Of a DNA stretch of 64,000 nt, positions 1 to 8,666 are shown one piece after another. The stretch comes from a bacterium SCSIO 12844 (GTDB taxonomy: Bacteria; Pseudomonadota; Gammaproteobacteria; Francisellales; Francisellaceae). The stretch spans positions 1,426,001 through 1,490,000 of the forward strand of contig CP073743.1 of assembly GCA_024397935.1 (NCBI GenBank). Reading direction: 5' to 3'. The translations under genes and the position numbers were made by a program. Position 1 is the first letter of the stretch, and every line of letters begins with the position of its first letter. The notes under the pieces are model-generated. The model made no database searches. It worked only from the letters and a program-made list of their open reading frames with translations, and was not told the DNA's origin.

Positions 1-333
1 TTGTAGTGTTAATTGATTGATAAGTTCATCTTCATCCATACCTTTAACACCAGTTTCAAGTAAACTTGCAGTTAATGATGCAAGTCCATATTGTTTAGCA
101 TCATATGCAGAACCAGCTTGAAAGCTAATTTGAATATCAACAATTGGTACTTCATTACTTTGAATAAAATATACTTTAGCACCATTTTCTGTATGCCAAC
201 TATGTATATTAGGTTGGTGTGTTTGTTCAGTAATTTGAGATGATTTTGTTTCAGATGCGATTGCATTCATAGTTATGCTAACTCCAATAATAATCAGTAA
301 ATTTTTTAGAAGATACTTAAGTTTTAAAGACAT
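1..333 (-). CDS. M16-family peptidase-like subunit, N-terminal part (runs off left edge)
   Basis: The minus strand reads open from an ATG at 333 to the window edge, about 110 residues. It begins with a signal-peptide-like segment (KYLLKNLLIIIGVSI, then MNAIAS), followed by an M16 N-terminal pattern (NGAKVYFIQSNEVPIVDIQI, then FQAGSAYDAKQYGLASLTAS). Where an active M16 enzyme carries HxxEH, this protein reads ASLTASLL. It is therefore probably the non-catalytic partner of the active peptidase encoded 10 bases upstream, as in two-gene M16 modules of Proteobacteria. It is likely periplasmic and co-transcribed with that gene. The C-terminal part is not in the window. Confidence 0.8.
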   Translation of the reverse strand, partial: MSLKLKYLLKNLLIIIGVSITMNAIASETKSSQITEQTHQPNIHSWHTENGAKVYFIQSNEVPIVDIQISFQAGSAYDAKQYGLASLTASLLETGVKGMDEDELINQLTLQ

Positions 334-343
334 AATTAAACCC

Positions 344-1717
344 TTAAGGTGACTCTGACTCTTTCTGTTTTAAGTACGTAACTACCATATTGTCTTCTGT
401 TAAATATTTATTTGCAACTTGTTGTATTTGCTCAGGGGTTACTTCTAATAAGTATTTAAGGTAATTTTGAGCTTGGTTAGGATTTAAGCCAATAGAAGCA
501 AATGATCCAAGTAAAAAAGCTTGTGAGTTTAAAGAGTCTATTGAATAGATTTTACTGGCTAATACATTTACTTTAACACGCTGTAATTCTGTGTCACTAA
601 TGCGGTCAGTTTTTAAAGTTTCTATTTGACTTAAGATTCCTTTTTCAAGTAATTCTAATGTAAAATTAGGTGTTGGTAATGCAAAAACAATTAATTGTGT
701 TCCATTAAGCGCAAACGGTTCGTATTCTGAACTGACAGTTGTAGCAACTTCTTTTTTTCTAACTAAGTTGGTTTGTAGTCTTGATGAAGCATTACCACCT
801 AAGATGGAATCTAATACCATAAGTGCATACGGCTCCCAGTCATGTTCAGCAGTTTTTATACTTGGGGTATTATAGCCAATGATAATAGTAGGTACTTCAA
901 CTTTAGGGCGTTTGACCTCGATACGCTGAATACCAGATGCAGGCTGTACATAATGTGTTTTTGTCTCAGGTAAAGTAGATTTTGGGATATCATTGAAATA
1001 ATATTTTGCATCTTTATAGACACTTTCAGGGTCAACATCACCAATAACAACTAAAGTAGCATTGTTAGGTGCATACCATTGTTTGTACCAATTATTTAAA
1101 TCATTTAATTGATATTGTTCAATATCACCTCTCCAGCCAATAATTGGATGGTGTCTTGGGTTTGATAAATTAGCTGCAGCCATATGACGTTCAAATGCAT
1201 AACCAATTGGATTATCTTCAGTACGCATGTTTCTTTCTTCTAAAACAACTTGTTTTTCGTTATTAAACAATTGTTGATCGAGTTGTAACTGATGCATGCG
1301 ATCTGATTCAATTTTAAAACTTAGTTTTAAATTATCTTTGCCCCAGTATTGATAATATGCAGTGTAGTCATAGGATGTAAATGCATTTTGTTGACCACCA
1401 TTTTCTTCAACTAGTTTATCAATATCACCTGGTTTGAATGTTGCAGTACCTTTAAACATCATGTGTTCAAGCATATGAGAGATGCCTGTAATACCATTTG
1501 GCTCATAAGTAGAGCCAACACGATACCATATTTGTGATAACACTACTGGTGCTCTATGATCTGGTTTAACAATAATTTTCAGTCCATTATCTAAGGTGTA
1601 TTCATAGACTGGATTACCTTCTGGAAGCGTAATTTCTTTTGCTGAGTCAGCATATGATGACGTCATTGACAGTAAGCTTAAAGTTAATGCAGAAGACAGT
1701 GTAGTTTTAAAAGTCAT
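344..1717 (-). CDS. M16-family zinc metallopeptidase, secreted
   Basis: This 457-residue protein has an N-terminal signal peptide of about 23 residues ending near SSYADS. The inverted zinc motif is intact: H81-M-L-E84-H85, with the third ligand expected at E160 or E161 in LEERNMRTEDNP, about 76 residues on as is usual for M16. A second, non-catalytic M16-like domain fills the C-terminal half. It is predicted to degrade peptides in the periplasm. The next gene downstream (start at 333) encodes an M16 protein lacking the zinc motif, so the two probably form a heterodimer. It follows lptG by 37 bases on the same strand and is likely in that transcription unit. Which PqqL/YmxG-like subfamily it belongs to cannot be told from sequence alone. 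Confidence 0.9.
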   Translation of the reverse strand: MTFKTTLSSALTLSLLSMTSSYADSAKEITLPEGNPVYEYTLDNGLKIIVKPDHRAPVVLSQIWYRVGSTYEPNGITGISHMLEHMMFKGTATFKPGDIDKLVEENGGQQNAFTSYDYTAYYQYWGKDNLKLSFKIESDRMHQLQLDQQLFNNEKQVVLEERNMRTEDNPIGYAFERHMAAANLSNPRHHPIIGWRGDIEQYQLNDLNNWYKQWYAPNNATLVVIGDVDPESVYKDAKYYFNDIPKSTLPETKTHYVQPASGIQRIEVKRPKVEVPTIIIGYNTPSIKTAEHDWEPYALMVLDSILGGNASSRLQTNLVRKKEVATTVSSEYEPFALNGTQLIVFALPTPNFTLELLEKGILSQIETLKTDRISDTELQRVKVNVLASKIYSIDSLNSQAFLLGSFASIGLNPNQAQNYLKYLLEVTPEQIQQVANKYLTEDNMVVTYLKQKESESP

Positions 1718-1754
1718 TGAAGTGATTACTCCTTTAGTAAAAAATGTTTTAAGT

Positions 1755-2822
1755 TTATTCTCTCATTTTTATAAATAAAAAGATAAGTACGATTATAAAA
1801 ATAACACTTGGTGATGCAGCACCAATTAATGCAGGTAAGTTATAAACTTCAGAAAATGGTCCAAAGAATTGATTAATAATAAAAAAGACAAATCCTAAAA
1901 ATAAACCGGCTAATATTTTTAAACCCATTGCTGAAGAACGCATAGGGCCAAATACAAATGGAACAGCCATTAACATTAAAATAATCACTGAAATAGGTTG
2001 AAATATTTTTTGCCAGAATTGTAATTCAAGTAAGTTAGTATCTTCTAAATTTTGTTTTTTAAACGAAATATATTCCCATAAAGCTATCAAATTTAAATAA
2101 TCTGGATTAACACCAATCACATTAACAAGTTTGGGTGGAATTAAATTTTTCCATATTGCTTTATTTTGTTTGGTTGTTTTAACTTGATCAAAGGATAAGT
2201 CCGTTGTTGTTATATTATTAACTTTCCAACTACTTTTTTCAAACTCAGCATTATCAGCAAGTGTTATTGATTTTACTTGACTATTTTGGATGTTATAACG
2301 GGTTATGTTAATTAGTTCATGTTGTGCAAAAGAGCCATTTACATGAATAAAATCATTACCACTTTTAAACCATAATGACTGGTTTCCTGAAAGGGCAGCA
2401 CTACTATCACCTGATGCTAATGCTTTATAAATATCAGCTTCTTTATTGTATTTAGGGCCGAACCATGCGCCAAGTAATAAGCAAAAAAGCATTAATAATA
2501 CACTAGCAACAATAACCCCTTTTGATATTTGAAAAATAGATAAACCTGAAGCACGCATAACAATTAATTCACTATTATTTGCAAGTATGCCTAACCCCAT
2601 CAATGAGCCTAATAAACAACCCATTGGTAAAATTAAATAAAGGTTATAAGGTATTTCATAGATAACATAAATAAATGCGCTCAGTGTTGTGTAATTACCG
2701 GTACCAACATCACCCATTTGAGCAATAAAAGTAAAAATAATAAATATAGCAATAATACTTAAAGTAACGATAGTAGTTGTCATCAAAACTGTTTTAGCAA
2801 CATAACGTGTTAATCTCAGCAT
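1755..2822 (-). CDS. lptG: LPS export ABC transporter permease LptG
   Basis: A 355-residue YjgP/YjgQ-family membrane protein. It has three N-terminal membrane segments (about residues 12-34, 50-75, 95-120), a hydrophilic periplasmic region of roughly 130 residues with the expected beta-jellyroll character, and three C-terminal membrane segments (from about 270 to the end). Known role: with LptF and the LptB ATPase it extracts lipopolysaccharide from the inner membrane and passes it to LptC/LptA. It starts one base after the stop of lptF, in the same order as in E. coli, so the pair is translationally coupled. The LptG rather than LptF assignment rests on its second position and the conserved gene order. 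Confidence 0.88.
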   Translation of the reverse strand: MLRLTRYVAKTVLMTTTIVTLSIIAIFIIFTFIAQMGDVGTGNYTTLSAFIYVIYEIPYNLYLILPMGCLLGSLMGLGILANNSELIVMRASGLSIFQISKGVIVASVLLMLFCLLLGAWFGPKYNKEADIYKALASGDSSAALSGNQSLWFKSGNDFIHVNGSFAQHELINITRYNIQNSQVKSITLADNAEFEKSSWKVNNITTTDLSFDQVKTTKQNKAIWKNLIPPKLVNVIGVNPDYLNLIALWEYISFKKQNLEDTNLLELQFWQKIFQPISVIILMLMAVPFVFGPMRSSAMGLKILAGLFLGFVFFIINQFFGPFSEVYNLPALIGAASPSVIFIIVLIFLFIKMRE

Positions 2823-2823
2823 T

Positions 2824-3945
2824 TTAATGTCCTATCATCTTTTTCTTTGCAGTTGGTGACGTATAGTTAAATATAGGGCCATTAAGCTTTAAAATAGCAA
2901 GTAAAGCAATTAGAGCAAATACAAGGTGCACCCACCATAAACCTATCCAGGGAGGAATGAGGCCACTATCTAACCAAGACTTAGCAATTGATAATAAATT
3001 AAAATAAGCAACAAAGACAATCACAGCAGGCAAAATACGACCATATCGACCTTGCCTTGGGTTAACTTTACATAACGCAACGGCAATCATAGTCGTTACA
3101 AAAAGTGCAATTGGAAAACTAAATCGCCATTGAAACTCAGAAGCTGCTTCAAGCGAATGATCTTTCATTAAATTTGTAAAGGACATACTTTCATAGGATT
3201 GGTATCGTGAAGTATTTTCAGCCCCTGTATTTATAAACTGGGATGCTGTTTTAAATTTTGCTTGCTGGTAATTATCTTTTCCAGGGGTGCCTTGATAAAA
3301 ATAACCATTTTCAAGTACAACATATTTGTTGCCTTTTTCATCAGTTTTTTGATAACCAGATGGTGCAATAATTGTAACTGCTTTTTGAGGGCTTGATTGT
3401 TTGTCATTTTGTTGGTGAATAAATACGTTATGTAGTGTGTTATCATTTGTATTAATTTTTTCAATATAAATAACCTGTTTACCATCATTAAATGTCATAA
3501 TTTTTCCAGGCTGTAAAAAATTAAGTACATTTTCACTACTAACCGTGTTTTGTACTGAGTTTTTAAAGCTTAGCATATAAGGTATTAACGACAAACTAAG
3601 ATAGCATTCAATCACAAACAGAAAAATAACAGGGAAAAATGTAATTGCAAGTAACTTAAGCCAGCTCATACCACAGGCAAATGCAACTGTTAATTCATTA
3701 TTGCTGAATAAGCGACCATAGACTAAAAGAATAGAAAAGAAGTAGCTAACAGGCAGTAAATATGCGATATATTTGGGTAACATAATACCTAAAAGTTGAA
3801 CAACTGCAGAACCAGTTAATCCACCACTAGCAGCAATGTTTAAATAACGAATAAACATATTACTGATAACAAGTACCAATAAAATTGTAACAACCGCTAG
3901 CATTGCATGAACAACTTCACGATTTAAATATCTTAAAATTTGCAA
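2824..3945 (-). CDS. lptF: LPS export ABC transporter permease LptF
   Basis: A 373-residue YjgP/YjgQ-family permease with the same layout as its neighbour. There are three N-terminal membrane helices (NREVVHAMLAVVTILLVL is the first), a large periplasmic domain at about residues 130-265, and three C-terminal helices. It opens with the typical LptF start MQILRYLNREV. It is the first gene of the lptF-lptG unit and is divergent from pepA across a 170-base gap, an arrangement also found in E. coli. Its function is the inner-membrane half of the LPS transport machine with LptG. The cytoplasmic ATPase lptB is not in this window, as is common. Confidence 0.88.
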   Translation of the reverse strand: MQILRYLNREVVHAMLAVVTILLVLVISNMFIRYLNIAASGGLTGSAVVQLLGIMLPKYIAYLLPVSYFFSILLVYGRLFSNNELTVAFACGMSWLKLLAITFFPVIFLFVIECYLSLSLIPYMLSFKNSVQNTVSSENVLNFLQPGKIMTFNDGKQVIYIEKINTNDNTLHNVFIHQQNDKQSSPQKAVTIIAPSGYQKTDEKGNKYVVLENGYFYQGTPGKDNYQQAKFKTASQFINTGAENTSRYQSYESMSFTNLMKDHSLEAASEFQWRFSFPIALFVTTMIAVALCKVNPRQGRYGRILPAVIVFVAYFNLLSIAKSWLDSGLIPPWIGLWWVHLVFALIALLAILKLNGPIFNYTSPTAKKKMIGH

Positions 3946-4115
3946 ATTGCTTTACTCCGATAAGCTATCATTTCTTTCCCTTGCTTATCATAATTGAAAC
4001 TTAGATCATAGCCAAATAAATTGCAAAAAAAATGCTTATTTACTTGAAAAAAATAATAAACGCTGCAAAATTGATCTTAATTCAAAATATCATATAACAT
4101 ACGATGAGGTGAATA
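3946..4115. promoter_or_regulatory. Divergent promoter region lptF / pepA
   Basis: This 170-base, very AT-rich gap separates two divergently transcribed genes and must hold both promoters. On the plus strand a GAGG Shine-Dalgarno element sits 6 bases before the pepA ATG. No clearly matching -35/-10 pair could be assigned with confidence. Confidence 0.5.
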
Positions 4116-5615
4116 ATGGAGTATGTTGTTAAAAGTGGCAACCCTGAAAAACAAAGAACTGCGGCATTGGTTTTAGGTGTTTTTGAGGGGAGAAAACTTT
4201 CACATGATGGTGAATCAGTAGATAAAGCATCTAATGGGACGTTAAGTAAAATTTTACGTCGTGGTGATATTGAAGGTGGTATTGGCCAAACTTTGATGTT
4301 ATTTAATATTGAGGGAACTTTAGCAGATCGAGTTCTTTTAATTGGATGTGGAAAAGAAAAGGATTTAGATAGCAATCAGTATCGTCAAATTATAAAAAAA
4401 ATGGTATCAACCTTAAATGAGACAGGCTCAATGGATGCTGTTTGTTATTTAACACAGTTAAGTGTTAAAGGTGCTGATAATGGTTTTAGAGTTCGTCATG
4501 CTATTGAAGCAACGATTGAAACACTTTATAGCTTTGATCAATTTAAATCAAAAAAGAAAGAAGTTAGAAGACCTTTACGTAAATTAACGCTAACAGTGCC
4601 TTCAAGAGCAGATCTTGTGCATGCTGAAAAAGCTTTAATTGAAGGTAAAGCAATTGCAGAAGGGGTTTCTTTTACAAAAGACTTACAAAATATGCCACCA
4701 AATATTTGCTCTCCTAAATATTTAAGAGATCAAGCTAAGGCGCTTGCTAAGAATTATAAATCACTTGATTTTGAAGTATTAGATAAAAATCAAATGAAAG
4801 AAAAGAAAATGGGGGCGCTATTAGCAGTATCAGATGGTAGTGATTTTGATCCTTTTTTAATTTCTTTAAAGTATCAAGGTGCTAAATCAAATCAAAAGCC
4901 TGTTGTATTAGTAGGTAAAGGATTAACTTATGATACAGGAGGACTGTGTCTTAAGCCTTGGACAGGAATGCCGGCAATGAAAATGGACATGTCAGGTGGT
5001 GCAGCGGTAATGGGGATCATTAAAACGATTGCTGAATTACAACTACCGATTAATGTTGTAGGTGTTGTTGCTGCTGTTGAAAATTCTATTGATGGGAAAT
5101 CTTTTAGACCAGGTGATGTCTTAACCAGTATGTCTGGACAAACCATTGAAGTGATTAATACTGATGCCGAAGGTCGCCTAGCATTATGTGATGCACTAAC
5201 TTATTCTGAAAAATACGACCCAGATGTGATCATTGATATGGCAACGCTAACCGGTGCAATGATTGTTGCATTAGGTAATGATTTAACGGGTGTCTTTGGT
5301 AATCATAGTCCTTTAGTTAATGATTTATTAAATGCGGGTCGCCAAAGTGGAGATGTTGGTTGGCATATGCCACTTCATGAGCCTTATCAAGCACAGCTTA
5401 AAAGTGATATTGCGGATATGAAAAATTTAGGCTTAGGTGGTGCTGGTAGTACTGTGGCTGGTTTATTCTTAAAGCGTTTTGTCAAAAAATATCGTTGGGC
5501 GCATTTAGATATTGCTGGTTCTGCAATGGGTGACTTTAATAAAGCAACAGCGACAGGACGCCCAGTACCAATGATTATGCAATATCTTTTGAATCGTTTG
5601 AATGAGCGTGCTTAG
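4116..5615 (+). CDS. pepA: Cytosol (leucyl) aminopeptidase, M17
   Basis: A 499-residue M17 aminopeptidase of usual length. The family signature NTDAEGR lies at residues 348-354, and the upstream metal-binding stretch VGKGLTYDTGGLCLKP supplies further active-site residues. The N-terminal third is the macro-like regulatory/hexamerisation domain. It hydrolyses N-terminal residues from peptides in the cytoplasm with two metal ions and contributes to peptide turnover. In E. coli PepA also binds DNA, which cannot be judged here. The ATG at 4116 is preceded by GAGG. It is divergent from lptF, a conserved neighbourhood. Confidence 0.96.
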   Translation: MEYVVKSGNPEKQRTAALVLGVFEGRKLSHDGESVDKASNGTLSKILRRGDIEGGIGQTLMLFNIEGTLADRVLLIGCGKEKDLDSNQYRQIIKKMVSTLNETGSMDAVCYLTQLSVKGADNGFRVRHAIEATIETLYSFDQFKSKKKEVRRPLRKLTLTVPSRADLVHAEKALIEGKAIAEGVSFTKDLQNMPPNICSPKYLRDQAKALAKNYKSLDFEVLDKNQMKEKKMGALLAVSDGSDFDPFLISLKYQGAKSNQKPVVLVGKGLTYDTGGLCLKPWTGMPAMKMDMSGGAAVMGIIKTIAELQLPINVVGVVAAVENSIDGKSFRPGDVLTSMSGQTIEVINTDAEGRLALCDALTYSEKYDPDVIIDMATLTGAMIVALGNDLTGVFGNHSPLVNDLLNAGRQSGDVGWHMPLHEPYQAQLKSDIADMKNLGLGGAGSTVAGLFLKRFVKKYRWAHLDIAGSAMGDFNKATATGRPVPMIMQYLLNRLNERA

Positions 5616-5726
5616 CTAAGACATTTTTTAAAAGAATTAATTACTTTTTTATTTCCAAATATCTTAATTATTGATAGAATGCCACTGTAATTATTTAACA
5701 AGTAGAATAATTACAAGGTTGATCCC

Positions 5727-7187
5727 ATGTTAAGAATAATCGAAAATGCTATTACATTTGATGATGTATTGTTAGTTCCTGCTTTTTCAAAAGTTTTACC
5801 CAATGAAGTTAAGTTAGCAAGTCGCTTAACAAGAAATCTCCATATTAATATTCCTTTAGCTTCATCTGCGATGGATACTGTTACAGAAGCACGCCTTGCT
5901 ATTGCCATGGCACAAGAAGGGGGTGTTGGGATTATTCATAAAAGTATGTCAATAGAAGATCAAGCACATCATGTTCGTAAAGTAAAAAAATATGAAAGTG
6001 GTATGGTTAGAGATCCAATTACGGCAACACCAAAAACGAGTATTCGTAAATTATTAGAAATTACCCAAGAGCACCATTTTTCAGGTGTACCAGTTGTTGA
6101 AGGCAAACAATTAGTTGGTTTAGTAACTAGTCGTGATATGCGCTTTGCTGAAGATTTGAGCCAACCAATTTCAAGCATTATGACAACAAAAGAAAACTTA
6201 GTAACTGTAAAAGAAAATGCCTCAAGAGAAGAAGTTGAGCGTAAACTACATGAGTATCGTATTGAAAAAGTCTTGGTAGTGAATGACAATTTTGAGCTAT
6301 TAGGATTAATTACAGTTCGTGATATTGAAAAAGCAATTGAAAAGCCATTAGCTTGTAAAGATAAAGATGGTAGACTACGCGTTGGTGCAGCAGTTGGTAC
6401 CTCACATGATACAGAAGAGAGAGTGCATGCACTTGTTGATGCGGGTGTTGATGTTATTGTTGTAGATACAGCACATGGCCACTCTCAAGGTGTTATTGAA
6501 CGGGTAAAATGGATTAAAGAGACTTATCCCGAAGTTGAAGTGATTGGTGGCAATATTGCCACAGCAGATGCTGCAAAGGCTTTAGTTGATGTTGGTGCTG
6601 ATGCAGTTAAAGTTGGTATTGGTCCTGGTTCAATTTGTACAACACGAGTTGTTGCTGGTGTTGGAGTGCCACAATTAACAGCTATTTCTAATGTGGCTGA
6701 GGCATTAAAAGATACGGATGTACCTTTAATTGCAGATGGCGGTATTCGTTATTCTGGTGATATTTGTAAAGCAATTGCTGCTGGTGCTTCTTGTGTGATG
6801 ATTGGAAGTTTATTTGCTGGAACAGAAGAGTCACCTGGTGAAGTTGAACTATATCAAGGGCGTTCTTATAAATCGTATCGTGGTATGGGTTCATTAGGTG
6901 CTATGTCAAAAGGCTCATCAGATCGTTATTTTCAAGATTCAGTTGATGCTAAAAAATTAGTACCTGAAGGTATTGAAGGTCGCGTACCTTATAAAGGAAC
7001 ATTAAATGCAGTGATTCATCAATTATTAGGTGGTTTACGTTCAGGTATGGGATATACTGGCTGTGATACAATTATTAGAATGAATCAAGAAGCGAAATTT
7101 GTGCAAATTTCATCTTCAAGTGTTAGCGAAAGTCATGTTCATAATGTGATGATTACAAAAGAGCCACCAAATTATCAAGTCAGGTAA
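5727..7187 (+). CDS. guaB: Inosine-5'-monophosphate dehydrogenase
   Basis: A 486-residue IMPDH that oxidises IMP to XMP with NAD, the committed step of GMP synthesis. The (beta/alpha)8 barrel is interrupted by a tandem CBS pair (about residues 90-200), which in the family senses adenine nucleotides. The catalytic loop GPGSICTTR is present with C304 as nucleophile, and the flap region ([10 protein letters not shown]) follows. It starts 111 bases after pepA and is followed by hpt, so purine interconversion genes cluster here. guaA is not in the window. An AAGG ribosome site precedes the ATG. Confidence 0.97.
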   Translation: MLRIIENAITFDDVLLVPAFSKVLPNEVKLASRLTRNLHINIPLASSAMDTVTEARLAIAMAQEGGVGIIHKSMSIEDQAHHVRKVKKYESGMVRDPITATPKTSIRKLLEITQEHHFSGVPVVEGKQLVGLVTSRDMRFAEDLSQPISSIMTTKENLVTVKENASREEVERKLHEYRIEKVLVVNDNFELLGLITVRDIEKAIEKPLACKDKDGRLRVGAAVGTSHDTEERVHALVDAGVDVIVVDTAHGHSQGVIERVKWIKETYPEVEVIGGNIATADAAKALVDVGADAVKVGIGPGSICTTRVVAGVGVPQLTAISNVAEALKDTDVPLIADGGIRYSGDICKAIAAGASCVMIGSLFAGTEESPGEVELYQGRSYKSYRGMGSLGAMSKGSSDRYFQDSVDAKKLVPEGIEGRVPYKGTLNAVIHQLLGGLRSGMGYTGCDTIIRMNQEAKFVQISSSSVSESHVHNVMITKEPPNYQVR

Positions 7188-7268
7188 TTGATCGTTAAAT
7201 TTTGACTACGAATTTTTTAAATCTTAAGGTAAAATACACAAAAGTTTAAAAGTGAGGTATGAAAAAAA

Positions 7269-7853
7269 ATGACTTCAACAGCAACGCCACCTGTAACAAG
7301 TGAGTTTATTGAAGAAGTATTACGTGATGCAAAAGAAATTGTATCAGAAGCACGACTAATGCAAGCTTTTGACCAAATGGCTGAAGCAATCACACTAAAT
7401 TTAAAAGATAAAGAGCCATTATTTTTATGTGTGATGAATGGTGGCTTTATGATGGCGGCAGAAGTTTTAAAGCGTCTAAAATTCCCACTAAAAATGCATT
7501 ATATTCATGCAACACGTTATAATGATACCTGTTTTGGTTCTCAAATTGAGTGGATACAAAGACCACCAAAAGAAATTGAAGATCGTGAAGTTGTCTTATT
7601 AGATGATATTTTAGATGGTGGTATTACTTTGGCTGAAATTAAAAAGCATTGTTTAGCTCAAGGTGCTAAAAGGGTCCACACAGCAGTGATGTTGGATAAA
7701 AAAACCAATCGGGAACATGAAGGATTAAAGTCAGCTGATTTTATTGGTCTTGAGATTCCAGATGAGTATGTTTTTGGTTTTGGTTTAGACTATCATGGAT
7801 ATTTACGTAATATTCCAGGTATTTTTGCTGCAGCAAGACATCATTATATTTAA
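7269..7853 (+). CDS. hpt: Hypoxanthine-guanine phosphoribosyltransferase family protein
   Basis: A 194-residue type I phosphoribosyltransferase. The PRPP-binding signature VVLLDDILDGG lies at about residues 108-118, with the acidic pair D112-D113. The N-terminal CVMNGGFMMAAE loop and the C-terminal DEYVFGFGLDYHGYLRN segment match the purine-salvage HPRT group. It converts hypoxanthine and/or guanine plus PRPP to IMP/GMP in the cytoplasm. It lies 81 bases after guaB, so salvage and de novo GMP functions are adjacent. The exact substrate preference cannot be decided from sequence. A GAGG site precedes the chosen ATG. Confidence 0.9.
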   Translation: MTSTATPPVTSEFIEEVLRDAKEIVSEARLMQAFDQMAEAITLNLKDKEPLFLCVMNGGFMMAAEVLKRLKFPLKMHYIHATRYNDTCFGSQIEWIQRPPKEIEDREVVLLDDILDGGITLAEIKKHCLAQGAKRVHTAVMLDKKTNREHEGLKSADFIGLEIPDEYVFGFGLDYHGYLRNIPGIFAAARHHYI

Positions 7854-7868
7854 TGGATTAAAAAATAA

Positions 7869-8633
7869 ATGTTAATTGACTCACATTGCCACTTAAATCG
7901 CTTAAAATCTGATAATGGATTAGATCAAATTATTGAAAATGCTTATTCTAAAGGTGTAAATAAAATTATCTCAATTGCAGTTGATTTAGAAGAAGTTGAA
8001 GAAATTCGATCGATTGCAGAGCGTTATGAGGGCGTTTATTTTACAGTGGGTAAGCATCCAAGTGAATTTGATGGTGAATCAGTTAATTTTGAACGCTTAG
8101 TTGCTTTATCATCACATCCTAAATGTGTTGGAATTGGCGAGACAGGTTTGGATTATCATTATAACAATGAAGATACTTATGAAGATCAAAAGGCACGTTT
8201 TATCACACACCTTAAAGTAGCAAAATCTGTTGATAAACCTGTTATTGTTCATACTCGAGCTGCTAATAAAGATACCATTGAGATACTAGAAACTTATGCA
8301 AACGATTCAGTTAAAGGTGTTTTACATTGCTTTACAGAGTCTTATGAGTTAGCTAAAGTGGCACTTGATTTAGGTTTTTATATTTCATTTTCAGGGATTG
8401 TTACCTTTAAAAACGCTCAAGATTTGCAAGAAGTTGCAAAAAAAATACCTTTAGATCGTATTTTAGTTGAAACAGATGCACCTTATCTAACGCCTGTACC
8501 TTTTAGAGGTAAGCCAAACTACCCGGAATATGTTTATTATGTTGCATCATTTTTAGCAGAGCATTTAAATATTCCATTTGAAGAGTTTGCGGCAATAACA
8601 AAAAATAATACAGAAACTTTGTTTTCAATATAA
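7869..8633 (+). CDS. TatD-family metal-dependent hydrolase (YcfH-like)
   Basis: This 254-residue protein starts with MLIDSHCHL (metal ligands H6 and H8). It carries the further family landmarks GETGLDYH, VIVHTRAA, VLHCFTE and LVETDAPYLTP, which supply the remaining barrel ligands. TatD-family members are 3'-5' DNA/RNA exonucleases or deoxyribonucleases of the amidohydrolase superfamily. It begins 15 bases after hpt and is probably co-transcribed. A second family member is encoded at 50980-51729. The paralogue (TatD, YcfH or YjjV) is inferred from overall pattern only. Confidence 0.9.
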   Translation: MLIDSHCHLNRLKSDNGLDQIIENAYSKGVNKIISIAVDLEEVEEIRSIAERYEGVYFTVGKHPSEFDGESVNFERLVALSSHPKCVGIGETGLDYHYNNEDTYEDQKARFITHLKVAKSVDKPVIVHTRAANKDTIEILETYANDSVKGVLHCFTESYELAKVALDLGFYISFSGIVTFKNAQDLQEVAKKIPLDRILVETDAPYLTPVPFRGKPNYPEYVYYVASFLAEHLNIPFEEFAAITKNNTETLFSI

Positions 8634-8666
8634 TTTATTGATATTCATATGGTTAATTATATAAAT

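Noticed and set aside
4082..4375. Minus-strand open frame over the pepA start
   Set aside because: It is antisense to conserved pepA coding sequence and has no recognisable protein features.
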